A DNA stretch of 10,615 bases from G039029935 sp039029935 (lineage in GTDB: Bacteria; Chloroflexota; Anaerolineae; Caldilineales; Caldilineaceae), in contig JBCCFC010000365.1 of the NCBI GenBank assembly GCA_039029935.1, positions 1 to 10,615 on the forward strand, in the 5' to 3' direction. Made by a program: the position numbers and the translations under genes. Positions 1 to 6,513 of this stretch are shown one piece after another. Below the pieces are notes generated by a model, which worked only from the letters and a program-made list of their open reading frames with translations, made no database searches and had not been told where the DNA came from. The stretch's first letter is position 1, and each line of letters begins with the position of its first letter.

Positions 1-247
1 ATTTATAAGTTTAGTCCGATGTGCGACTCATTCGCGAGTATGGTGTTATCTCTTACTGAATCCTTTGGCAATAATGAGCAACGATATGGTAAGAAATAAT
101 CCTTGTAATGAGTATATCCCCTAAAAATGAGCAGGGACTATTTTTGACGCATTTAACAACGTTTCTTATAATTCCTCTACTCATTTTAAAAAAGGCTAAA
201 AACGTATAGCTATCATTATAAGATAGAATTCGCCTCCCATTGAAATT

Positions 248-374
248 AGGCGAATCCACAAAAAGTATAAGTCGCGGAGTAGGTATTCTCTAATGCCAGC
301 TTTCTCGTGTACGACCCGCACTAGAGAGTGCTCATTCCACGTTTTAATGGGTATTTTATTTTGTGGATTTGCCT
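248..374. repeat. Long imperfect inverted repeat A
   Basis: The outer arms AGGCGAATCCACAAAA (248-263) and TTTTGTGGATTTGCCT (359-374) pair over 16 positions with a single G.U. Inside, about 266-291 pairs again with about 323-348. Most of the differences there are changes that give G.U pairs when read on the plus strand, which fits an RNA hairpin better than a DNA palindrome. The apex holds the small palindrome-like TCGTGTACGA (305-314). No transposase or target-site duplication is visible. It could be a small miniature transposable element or a structured RNA. Confidence 0.5.
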
Positions 375-429
375 TAGTCATGACTGTTCATGGAAAAAAA
401 TGGGGGAATTTTTCACATTCAAACCGAAT

Positions 430-566
430 TTGTTTTGAAATTCACAAACCAATATGAGTGACCAGACCATCGGGCAGTGACGAGTGAAATCGAGTGCTTC
501 CAGAGCACATTGTCGTCGCCTCCCGATGGTCTTGCCTCAGATAGCGGATAGCGAATTTCAAAACAA
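430..566. repeat. Long nested inverted repeat B upstream of fabF
   Basis: Four nested paired segments surround one centre. The outer 14-bp arms are TTGTTTTGAAATTC (430-443) and GAATTTCAAAACAA (553-566). The middle 11-bp arms are AGACCATCGGG (464-474) and CCCGATGGTCT (522-532). A further 7-bp helix with one G.U joins 477-483 to 513-519. The apical hairpin is GTGCT/AGCAC (494-498, 504-508) with a 5-base loop. The right arm ends about 30 bases before the fabF start, so it is either in the leader or overlaps the promoter. Regulatory RNA and mobile-repeat origins are both possible. Confidence 0.5.
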
Positions 567-597
567 GATAGTATATAAACAAATATAGAGATACCAT

Positions 598-1866
598 ATG
601 AAACGAATCGTGATTACTGGGATGGGTGCTTTTACACCCATCGGCAATGATGTTGAAACATTTTGGCAAAATCTGCTGGCGGGCAAATCTGGCGCAGCAA
701 AGACAACGATCTTTGACACACTGGATATGCCCTATAATATCGCCTGTGAGGTCAAAGACTTTGACCCAAGGCAGTATATGGATCGCAAACTGGCCCGCCG
801 CATTGCGCGTTCAGCACAGTTATCGATTGCAGCTTCGCAGCAGGCCATAGAAGATGCCAACTTGGTGATTGACCGTACCAACAGCAACAAGGAAGGCGAG
901 GTCAATGGCAATGATGTCGGTGTGTTGATTGCCACAGGTGGTGGGGGCATTACCGACATTGAGGCAGCATCGGTCGTCATGACGGCGGATACGAAGAAGG
1001 CTTGGCGCACGGTCGGCCCCTTTGTCGTTCCGGCGTCCATGGCAAATGCGGCAAGCTGTCAGGTGTCGATTGATACAGGGGCGAGCGGTCCTGTCATGAC
1101 CAGTGCAGCGGCCTGTGCCAGTGGACATTATTCCATCATCGACGCCTATCACTTCTTGCAACGGGGCGAGGCCGAAGTGTTCATCGCGGGTGGGGCAGAG
1201 TCAGCGATTTCCATGTTGACCTCCTCTGCCTTTGGACGCATGGGACCATTGTCAAGCCGTACAGACGACCCTGAACATGCCTGTCGTCCCTTCTCTGTGG
1301 ATCGTGATGGTTTTGTCAATGGCGAAGGGGCTTGTTCATTGATTATCGAAACCGAGGAACATGCGTTAGCACGTGGAGCCAAGATTTACGCCGAAGTGAT
1401 GGGAGGGCGTCTGACAGGAGATGCCTATCATATTACAGCACCGGAACCCAATGGCGATGGTGCGGCACGAGCACTTCAGGGTGCGCTCAAAAATACGGGA
1501 TTGGCCGCAGAGGATATTGATGTGGTCTTTGCTCACGGTACAGGTACAGTCCTTAATGATAAGGGCGAAACCAAGGCTCTCAAGCGTGTCTTTGGCGAGC
1601 ATATCAACAGCATGAGGATCACAAGCATCAAGAGTATGGTCGGTCATGCGTTGGGTGCGGCGGGGGCAGAATCAGCCGTGGCGGCGGTGCGTTCACTGCA
1701 AGAGGGCGTGATACCACCTACGATCAACTACACACCGGACCCAGAGATTGACATTCCAATTGTGGGCAACGTCAAGCAGGATGTTGACGCCAAGTTTGCC
1801 ATCGTCAATGCCTTTGGCTTTGGCGGGCAGAATGTCGTGGCTGTGTTTGGGAAATATGATCGATAG
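598..1866 (+). CDS. fabF: Beta-ketoacyl-[acyl-carrier-protein] synthase II (FabF type)
   Basis: This 422-residue protein matches the usual length of a KAS II condensing enzyme, which adds two carbons from malonyl-ACP to a growing acyl-ACP chain in the cytosol. The full thiolase-fold active site is visible: nucleophile Cys173 in AACASG, His313 in HGTGT (313-317), Lys345 in SIKSMVGH and His350 at its end. The C-terminal glycine-rich NAFGFGG loop is at 404-410. The N-terminus MKRIVITGMGAFTPIGND is the standard KAS start, which supports the ATG at 598 although only a weak purine run (AGAG, about 587-590) lies upstream. No acyl carrier protein, FabG or FabD gene is adjacent, so a paralogous role (specialised lipid or polyketide chain) is as possible as housekeeping synthesis. 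The family is secure; the exact FabF role is less so. Confidence 0.93.
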   Translation: MKRIVITGMGAFTPIGNDVETFWQNLLAGKSGAAKTTIFDTLDMPYNIACEVKDFDPRQYMDRKLARRIARSAQLSIAASQQAIEDANLVIDRTNSNKEGEVNGNDVGVLIATGGGGITDIEAASVVMTADTKKAWRTVGPFVVPASMANAASCQVSIDTGASGPVMTSAAACASGHYSIIDAYHFLQRGEAEVFIAGGAESAISMLTSSAFGRMGPLSSRTDDPEHACRPFSVDRDGFVNGEGACSLIIETEEHALARGAKIYAEVMGGRLTGDAYHITAPEPNGDGAARALQGALKNTGLAAEDIDVVFAHGTGTVLNDKGETKALKRVFGEHINSMRITSIKSMVGHALGAAGAESAVAAVRSLQEGVIPPTINYTPDPEIDIPIVGNVKQDVDAKFAIVNAFGFGGQNVVAVFGKYDR

Positions 1867-1870
1867 TTTT

Positions 1871-1905
1871 CAGTGAACAGTGAACAGTGAACAGTGAATA
1901 GTGGA
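1871..1905. repeat. CAGTGAA heptanucleotide tandem repeat
   Basis: Four perfect head-to-tail copies of CAGTGAA occupy 1871-1898, followed by one degenerate copy TAGTGGA (1899-1905). The array starts 4 bases after the fabF stop codon. Heptamer arrays of this kind are known in cyanobacteria and resemble intergenic repeats of other multicellular or filamentous bacteria. No function is assigned. Confidence 0.85.
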
Positions 1906-1908
1906 TTG

Positions 1909-1956
1909 TAGATCAAAAGAAGGTTGGCTAATCATAGCCAACCTTCTTTTGATCTA
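1909..1956. terminator. Bidirectional hairpin terminator between convergent genes
   Basis: Two 22-bp arms (1909-1930 and 1935-1956) are perfect reverse complements around a 4-base loop ATCA. The GC-rich core AAGGTTGGCTA/TAGCCAACCTT is followed on each strand by a T-rich run (CTTTTGATC). This gives a terminator-like shape in both directions. It lies between the fabF stop (1866) and the stop of the oppositely oriented permease gene (2020), so it probably ends both transcripts. Confidence 0.85.
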
Positions 1957-1986
1957 TGTGTAAATCTAGAGTCGCTCTCTGGAAAA

Positions 1987-2017
1987 CCTCTGCGTTCCCT
2001 GCGCTCTCTGCGGTTAA
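1987..2017. repeat. Dispersed-type CTCTGCG repeat (three 9-bp units)
   Basis: Three near-identical 9-bp units follow each other: CCTCTGCGT, TCCCTGCGC and TCTCTGCGG, then TTAA. The unit ends 2 bases before the stop codon of the MalG-like gene. Sequences of this CTCTGCG type recur between genes in many Chloroflexota and cyanobacterial genomes as I recall them. Only one copy is present in this window, so its dispersed nature cannot be shown here. Confidence 0.6.
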
Positions 2018-2019
2018 TC

Positions 2020-2925
2020 CTATCCTTTGATGCCTGTTAGTGCGATACCCTGTGTGAAGTAGCGTTGCCCCAACATGAAGATCACCAGAATTGGAATCGT
2101 GGCGATCATTGTGCCTGCCATGAGCAGCGTCCAGTCGGTTGTTCCTTCACGACGGAAGGCGGCTAGACCCACTTGGATTGTCTTCATGGCATCCGAACGA
2201 GTTGTCACCAACGGCCACACAAAGTCGTTGAACATGTTCTGAAATGAAAAGATGCCCAGTGTGGCAAGGGCTGGTCCAGAGAGTGGCAATGCAATGCGCC
2301 AGTAGATGCCAAACTCGGATGTACCATCAATGCGCGCAGCATCTTCCAAGTCCGCTGGTAGCGTGAGAAAGAATTGACGCAGTAAGAACGTGCCATAGGC
2401 TGTGGCAAAGAGCGGCACGGTCAATCCCCAGTAGGAATCCAGCATGCCAAAGCCGCCACTGCCCCAGATATCATTGCCTCCAAAGAGAGGCCAGTTCTTG
2501 ACTAAAATAAAGAGCGGTACAAGCGTCGCCTGTGATGGAACCATCATCGTTGCGACAACTGCCACAAAAAGCAAATCCCGCCCCGGAAATTGTAGCCGCG
2601 AAAAGGCATAGCCCGCCGTTGATGCCAATGCAAGCTGGGCAACGGCAACCACAATCGAGACGTAGGTGCTATTGAACAGATAGCGCAGTAGATTGTATGA
2701 CTCTACTGCTTGGACATAGTTATCAAAGCGCCATACAGCTGGTAGACTGACACCATCAAAGACCTCCGTCGTTGACTTCACCGATGTCAGGAATGACCAG
2801 ACAAAGGGAAAGACAAAGATGACAGCTAGGCCAATGAGCAGCAGATAGAGCGCGACATTGCTCAAGATTTTTAATGCGATTTTGGACCCACTTGGCCCTG
2901 TATAGGTTTGGGTTAGTGTCGCCAT
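2020..2925 (-). CDS. Carbohydrate ABC transporter permease, MalG-like (CUT1)
   Basis: This 301-residue inner-membrane permease should form the translocation pore together with the MalF-like protein encoded upstream. It shows the expected MalG layout: a first membrane segment at about 24-45, a periplasmic stretch with FDNYVQAV (67-74), and further segments near 87-107, 117-141, 165-185, 218-238 and 267-287. The EAA loop that docks on the ATPase is complete at about 194-214 (EDAARIDGTSEFGIYWRIALP). The protein ends in the typical ALTGIKG. The ATG at 2925 has an AAGGAGG sequence 4 bases upstream. It is the last gene of the operon, separated from the MalF-like gene by 126 bp of repeats and followed by a hairpin terminator. 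The substrate is most likely a sugar or oligosaccharide; its identity cannot be read from the permease. Confidence 0.92.
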   Translation of the reverse strand: MATLTQTYTGPSGSKIALKILSNVALYLLLIGLAVIFVFPFVWSFLTSVKSTTEVFDGVSLPAVWRFDNYVQAVESYNLLRYLFNSTYVSIVVAVAQLALASTAGYAFSRLQFPGRDLLFVAVVATMMVPSQATLVPLFILVKNWPLFGGNDIWGSGGFGMLDSYWGLTVPLFATAYGTFLLRQFFLTLPADLEDAARIDGTSEFGIYWRIALPLSGPALATLGIFSFQNMFNDFVWPLVTTRSDAMKTIQVGLAAFRREGTTDWTLLMAGTMIATIPILVIFMLGQRYFTQGIALTGIKG

Positions 2926-2951
2926 GTTCCCTCCTTATCGATATGACAACA

Positions 2952-3034
2952 GATATCGGTATTCGGTAGGTCGGTATTCGATAGGTCGGTATCCGATAGG
3001 TCGGTCACTAAGGACTGACATACCGAATACTGAT
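2952..3034. repeat. Intra-operon repeat hairpin (15-bp units)
   Basis: Between the two permease genes a 15-bp unit of the form TAGGTCGGTATTCGA repeats head to tail: a variant at 2952-2966, copies at 2967-2981 and 2982-2996, and a truncated copy at 2997-3005. The first copies also find an inverted partner. Bases 2955-2975 pair with 3014-3034 over 21 positions, with two G.U pairs and one mismatch; the perfect core is GTATTCGGTA/TACCGAATAC. The remaining repeats form the loop. The element could stabilise or partly terminate the operon mRNA, or it may be a mobile repeat that landed between genes. Confidence 0.75.
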
Positions 3035-3051
3035 TACCAACACACCTAGAC

Positions 3052-3987
3052 TTAACTAAAGTGGGTGTCATAGCGAACAATCCGCGTATTGATATAGGTC
3101 ACAATCGCAATGATGACAAAGAGTACCACAGACATAGCTGAGGCTGACCCCATCTTCAAAAACTCAAAGCCATTCTGATAGATCAGATAGACCACCGTCA
3201 GTGTTGAGTCCAGTGGGCCACCCATCGTCAGAATCCACGACTGCGTAAACATCTGCAACGCACCGATGAAGTAGACCACAAATACAAAGAAGGTCGTTGG
3301 ACTCAGCATCGGAACCGTAATGTGCCAGAACTGCTGTGCCGCACTGGCACCATCAATCTCCGCCGCTTCATACAGATATCGCGGAATCCCCTGTAAGCCC
3401 GCCAAGAAGATGATCATGTTGTACCCAGCATTCTTCCAGACTGACAGAATTGCAATGGATAGCATGGCTGTATTTGGATCCCGCAACCACGCAAAGGTCG
3501 GTAGCCCCACCGATTCGAGCAGTTGATTGAGAATGCCAAACTGCGGTTCATAAATCCATAGCCAGATAAAGGACACTGCCACAAAGGACGTGACCACTGG
3601 CAAGTAGTAGGCTGTGCGGAAGAAGTAAATCGCCCGCAGCGGCTGATTGATCAGCACCGCTAGGAACAACGAAACAACGGTGCCAACGGGCACTGTCATC
3701 ACGGCAAAGAACATGGTGTTGCCAATGGACTTCATGAACCTGGCATCATCAAGCAACAGCGCATATCTTGTGAGACCATCCCAGACGGGAGGTTCCAGCA
3801 AGTTATACCGATGTAAGCTCAGATAAAATGCGCTGAAGATGGGGTAGACGACAAAGAGCAAGAGGAAAACCAGCGAGGGCACCACGAAAAGCACCCCGGC
3901 CAACTTTCGCTCAAACATATACCCTCGACCCCTGCGACGCTTTGTTGGTGTCGTCACAGCGGGATTCTGAAGCGTTGCTGTACTCAT
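3052..3987 (-). CDS. Carbohydrate ABC transporter permease, MalF-like (CUT1)
   Basis: This 311-residue protein is the partner pore subunit of the sugar importer. After a basic N-terminus (KRRRGRG, 16-22) there are about six membrane segments, near 30-56, 89-113, 128-145, 176-197, 229-247 and 284-299. The EAA loop is at about 207-226 (EAAEIDGASAAQQFWHITVP). The GGPLDSTLTVVYLIYQNGF stretch (256-274) is typical of this family. An in-frame ATG lies further upstream at 4146, but that would run deep into the binding-protein gene. The ATG at 3987 gives MSTATLQNP, has GGAGG at 4003-3999, and sits 7 bases after the binding-protein stop, so it is preferred. The close spacing implies one transcript and translational coupling with the upstream gene. 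Confidence 0.92.
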   Translation of the reverse strand: MSTATLQNPAVTTPTKRRRGRGYMFERKLAGVLFVVPSLVFLLLFVVYPIFSAFYLSLHRYNLLEPPVWDGLTRYALLLDDARFMKSIGNTMFFAVMTVPVGTVVSLFLAVLINQPLRAIYFFRTAYYLPVVTSFVAVSFIWLWIYEPQFGILNQLLESVGLPTFAWLRDPNTAMLSIAILSVWKNAGYNMIIFLAGLQGIPRYLYEAAEIDGASAAQQFWHITVPMLSPTTFFVFVVYFIGALQMFTQSWILTMGGPLDSTLTVVYLIYQNGFEFLKMGSASAMSVVLFVIIAIVTYINTRIVRYDTHFS

Positions 3988-3994
3988 GCAAACA

Positions 3995-5323
3995 TTATCC
4001 TCCGGCGAGAATCTTTGTGACCTCGTCGTCCATATTCGCCAATGCCTCGGTGACAGTGTTGACACCGCGCAGTGCTGTCTCAACATGGCGACCCATCGCT
4101 GGCTGTACATCAAAGTGCTCTGGCACAATCTGGCGAGCCTTACCATACTGAATGTTGCTCAGGAAGACCTGCATGCGTGGGTCTTCATAGCTTGGTGCGC
4201 TCTCATGTTCCTTGCGTGATGGCAAGCCCCATGTACCTTCGATACCCAGTTGGATACCCGCGTCACCAGAGACCAATGCACGGACCAGTGCAACTGACTC
4301 ATCTGGGACATTGCTGTTACGATAGACAAAATACTTGTCCACGTAAATCTGATAGCGTCGTTCTTTGTTCATCAGTGGTGGCGCAGTCAGTGTATCTTCC
4401 CAGATTTCTGGAGCATTGAGCTTCACGTTGAGCATATTTTGCGGCCAGCCAGGGAAGAGTGCAATCTTGCCTGCGCTATAGGCATGTAGATTTGGAATAC
4501 CAGAGTCCATACCTTCGGCTGGCAACCAACCATTCTCGATAAAGCTGACCCAGAACTGCAGTGCCGCCTCACCCTCTGGTGTGCTGTTGGTGGGCGCAGA
4601 GCGGTCGTCATTAAAGTAGTTACCACCCGCCTGGAAGAGTGCATCTTCATATTGCTGCGTCAAGCCATTGGTACCCATATCAATATACCAGCCTGCCACA
4701 TCATACTTGCCATCTGTGACTTGAGTCAATGCCGACGCCATTTCGTGAGCATCTTCCCATGTCTCTGGCGGTGTATTGATATCCAGTCCTGCCTCCTCAA
4801 AGAGGCTCTTGCGATAGATGATGTTGCCACGTGCATTCATGCGATATGGTACACCATGCACCTTGCCATTAAAGGTCACGTCATCACGCGCACTCTCATA
4901 CCAATCCTCCCAGTCATCCCACGTGTTCACCCAGTCATCCAACTCAAGCGAGCCATTCTTGGATGCAATTACAGGCGTCCACAGACCACCACCCATGAAG
5001 ATGTCCGGTGACGTGCCGCCTGCCAGACCCGTTGTCGCCTTTTGGAAAGAGCTACCCCAGTCGGTGTAGTCAATTTCAATGTTGACATTGTTTTCAGCGT
5101 TGTATTCAACAATAAAGCCATCGGCGAACTCTTGACCTGGTGCATCAATACCATTGAGGCGAATCAGAATGTCAACCGCCTCAGCGGCTCCACCGCCACC
5201 ACCATCACCCGATGGTGCGCTTCCTGGTGGCGTACAGGCGGCCAATACCGCTGCACCACCCAACATGGCCGCGCCCTGCAAGAAACGTCGCCGGCTCATT
5301 TGGCTTTTTCGTAGATGTTGCAT
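3995..5323 (-). CDS. Extracellular carbohydrate-binding lipoprotein of an ABC importer
   Basis: This 442-residue solute-binding protein (SBP family 1) should catch a sugar outside the membrane and deliver it to the two downstream permeases. The N-terminus has a twin-arginine motif SRRRFLQ (10-16), a hydrophobic stretch and a lipobox LAAC with Cys30. It therefore appears to be exported folded by Tat and lipid-anchored. A glycine and alanine rich linker (about 32-48) precedes the mature domain. Features usual for the family include a DWGSSFQKATTGLAGGTSPD segment (about 87-106) near the hinge and an aromatic-rich WDDWEDWYES region that may touch sugar rings. AAAGGAG stands 6 bases before the ATG at 5323. 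It is the first gene of the operon. No ATPase gene follows, so the transporter probably borrows a shared MsmK-type ATPase. The substrate is unknown. Confidence 0.93.
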   Translation of the reverse strand: MQHLRKSQMSRRRFLQGAAMLGGAAVLAACTPPGSAPSGDGGGGGAAEAVDILIRLNGIDAPGQEFADGFIVEYNAENNVNIEIDYTDWGSSFQKATTGLAGGTSPDIFMGGGLWTPVIASKNGSLELDDWVNTWDDWEDWYESARDDVTFNGKVHGVPYRMNARGNIIYRKSLFEEAGLDINTPPETWEDAHEMASALTQVTDGKYDVAGWYIDMGTNGLTQQYEDALFQAGGNYFNDDRSAPTNSTPEGEAALQFWVSFIENGWLPAEGMDSGIPNLHAYSAGKIALFPGWPQNMLNVKLNAPEIWEDTLTAPPLMNKERRYQIYVDKYFVYRNSNVPDESVALVRALVSGDAGIQLGIEGTWGLPSRKEHESAPSYEDPRMQVFLSNIQYGKARQIVPEHFDVQPAMGRHVETALRGVNTVTEALANMDDEVTKILAGG

Positions 5324-5448
5324 GAAAGTCTCCTTTGTTCCTGGATTAAATTATCATCACAATGGGTTTAGGTCGGTAACGGATATCTTATGCACGGAAG
5401 ATGAAACCTGTTACCCTTTTAAGCCCATCGTAAATTTTTTCGACTTTA

Positions 5449-5454
5449 ATTATA
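5449..5454 (-). promoter_or_regulatory. Candidate -10 box for the sugar importer operon
   Basis: The minus strand reads TATAAT exactly. Only a weak -35 lies upstream on that strand. The implied leader before the ATG at 5323 would be about 120 bases long and would contain the imperfect dyad at 5364-5426. This is a sequence match only; one hexamer in an AT-rich gap can arise by chance. Confidence 0.35.
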
Positions 5455-5626
5455 TGGCAATTGTAGCATGTCATCCATTAATTGGCAAAATCGTTTAAAA
5501 ATGCGCTTGTTTGGCCGCTAGTCGAGTAGTTCTATCGCTCAATAATGTCAAAGATTTGTAATGGACGGCTTTCCGCTTTATCATAAACGCATTAATTTTG
5601 TTGTTATCGAGGAACATATAAAACCA

Positions 5627-5681
5627 GTAACATATATTGCCGATTTGTTATGTTACCATCGCAGATTGACCATCGGCAATA
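5627..5681. promoter_or_regulatory. Interleaved inverted repeats upstream of hpaH
   Basis: Two perfect inverted repeats interlock in the order A-B-A'-B'. Pair A is GTAACATA (5627-5634) with TATGTTAC (5649-5656). Pair B is TATTGCCGAT (5635-5644) with ATCGGCAATA (5672-5681). The last arm ends 12 bases before the AGGAG ribosome binding site of hpaH. If transcribed, this order is that of a pseudoknot or of two mutually exclusive hairpins. As DNA, the A dyad has its half-sites about 22 bp apart, two helical turns, which fits a dimeric regulator. Confidence 0.55.
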
Positions 5682-5704
5682 CCAGTGATTGATAGGAGAA
5701 AACC

Positions 5705-6487
5705 ATGCTCACACAAGCACAACGCACGACTATTGTTGATGCGCTCATTGAGGCCAACAAAACCAAAGTGCAGACCACCCGCCCATCCGCCCTATACCCT
5801 GACATTACGTTTGAGGACGCTTACGTCATCTCGGCAGCAGTCATGCAACGCCAACAGGCAGCAGGAGCCAAGCGGATTGGCTACAAGGTCGGGTTGACCT
5901 CGCTTGCCATGCGTCGCTCATCTAAAATTGATGAGCCCGACTATGGCTATGTCTATGAGCATTTTATGATTCCCGATGGCGGCAAGGTTGTCCACGCCAA
6001 CTACTGTGTGCCTCGTGTTGAGCCGGAGTTGACCTTTGTCCTGCGTGAACCATTGCAGGGGCCAGGTGTCAGCTATCTGGATGTCATGCGTGCCACCGAA
6101 TACATTGTGCCGTCGATTGAGATTATTGACGCCCGTGTGGATGAGCCACGCAAAATTTATGACACCATCTCGGATAACGGTGCGGGGGCGGGCATTATTC
6201 TGGGCGGACGACCTGTGCGCCCGCATGATGTGGACCTGCGTATGGTTCCTGGCATCCTCTATCGCAACGCTGAAATCGAGGAGACGGGTGTGGCCTGTGG
6301 CGTCATGGGACATCCTGCCAACGCCGTTGCATGGTTAGCCAATAAACTGGTTGAGTTGGATGTCTCACTCAAGGCTGGGGACATGATGCTCTCTGGCTCA
6401 TTTACGCGTCCGGTGTGGGCCGAGGTTGGTGATACGATTCGTGCCGATTTTGGTGCATTGGGGTCAGTTTCCGTGCAGTTCGTGTAG
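5705..6487 (+). CDS. hpaH: 2-oxo-hept-4-ene-1,7-dioate hydratase (HpaH type)
   Basis: This 260-residue cytosolic enzyme should add water to 2-oxohept-4-ene-1,7-dioate, a late step of the homoprotocatechuate meta-cleavage route that degrades 4-hydroxyphenylacetate. It belongs to the hydratase branch of the fumarylacetoacetate hydrolase fold and has about the family's usual length. The likely metal-binding acids are Glu106 and Glu108 in RVEPELTF, and Glu139 in PSIEIIDAR. The Lys61 segment GYKVGLTS is conserved. The stretches ISDNGAGAGIILGGRPVRP (155-173) and HPANAVAWLANKL (203-215) closely resemble enterobacterial HpaH. MhpD-type 2-keto-4-pentenoate hydratase or 4-oxalocrotonate decarboxylase are the alternatives. 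The ATG at 5705 has AGGAG 6 bases upstream. No other hpa gene is in the window, so the rest of the pathway must lie elsewhere or the substrate differs. Confidence 0.85.
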   Translation: MLTQAQRTTIVDALIEANKTKVQTTRPSALYPDITFEDAYVISAAVMQRQQAAGAKRIGYKVGLTSLAMRRSSKIDEPDYGYVYEHFMIPDGGKVVHANYCVPRVEPELTFVLREPLQGPGVSYLDVMRATEYIVPSIEIIDARVDEPRKIYDTISDNGAGAGIILGGRPVRPHDVDLRMVPGILYRNAEIEETGVACGVMGHPANAVAWLANKLVELDVSLKAGDMMLSGSFTRPVWAEVGDTIRADFGALGSVSVQFV

Positions 6488-6513
6488 AATCAATCCATCG
6501 AGTGGGAGCGTCG

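Larger units (their letters stand above)
1..597. other. Gene-free AT-rich region upstream of fabF
   Basis: I see no convincing gene here. The three short minus-strand reading frames in this stretch (61 to 75 codons) lack ribosome binding sites and recognisable motifs, and one runs into the start of fabF. What the region does contain is secondary-structure potential: two long imperfect inverted repeats (248-374 and 430-566, listed separately), an 8-bp pair ATTCGCCT/AGGCGAAT at 228-235 and 248-255, and the perfect palindrome AGTCATGACT at 376-385. It may be a degraded mobile element, a non-coding RNA locus, or plain intergenic sequence. Confidence 0.6.
5324..5704. promoter_or_regulatory. Divergent promoter region between the sugar importer and hpaH
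   Basis: This 381-bp gap separates two divergent genes and must hold both promoters. I see no gene in it; a plus-strand reading frame that crosses it is mostly antisense to the binding-protein gene. It contains a consensus -10 on the minus strand (5449-5454), an imperfect dyad at 5364-5426 (GGGTTTAGGTCGGTAAC facing GTTACCCTTTTAAGCCC), and interleaved inverted repeats near hpaH (5627-5681), listed separately. The AACATATA motif occurs twice, 16 bases apart (5613-5620 and 5629-5636). Confidence 0.6.

Noticed and set aside
225..236. TAGAATTCGCCT shared with 9367-9378 as a possible attachment site or repeat
   Set aside because: A 12-base match between two places in a 10-kb window is expected by chance, and the flanks do not match.
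53..381. Two minus-strand reading frames of 68 and 61 codons in the left gap
   Set aside because: They overlap each other in different frames, lack ribosome binding sites and cover the inverted repeat at 248-374.
430..566. Retron or similar reverse-transcribed RNA
   Set aside because: The nested arms are suggestive, but no reverse transcriptase gene is in the window; the next gene is a plain FabF.
732..1161. Minus-strand reading frames of 102 and 113 codons inside fabF
   Set aside because: They are shadows of the fabF coding sequence, with unlikely amino-acid composition and no start signals.
2952..3005. Possible CRISPR array
   Set aside because: The 15-bp units are directly adjacent without unique spacers and there are no cas genes.
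3988..4146. N-terminal extension of the MalF-like permease to the ATG at 4146
   Set aside because: It would overlap the binding-protein gene by about 150 bases and adds a sequence unlike permease N-termini. The ATG at 3987 has a nearby GGAGG and the usual short gap.
4652..5011. 119-codon plus-strand reading frame
   Set aside because: It is wholly antisense to the well-supported binding-protein gene, has no ribosome binding site and shows no motif.
5918..6313. 131-codon minus-strand reading frame
   Set aside because: It lies antisense inside hpaH, whose active-site residues and length are all as expected.
6488..6513. Terminator between hpaH and the FtsX permease gene
   Set aside because: A short GGGAGCG/CGCTACCC hairpin with one bulge can form but spans the permease gene end and has no T-run, so it was not called.
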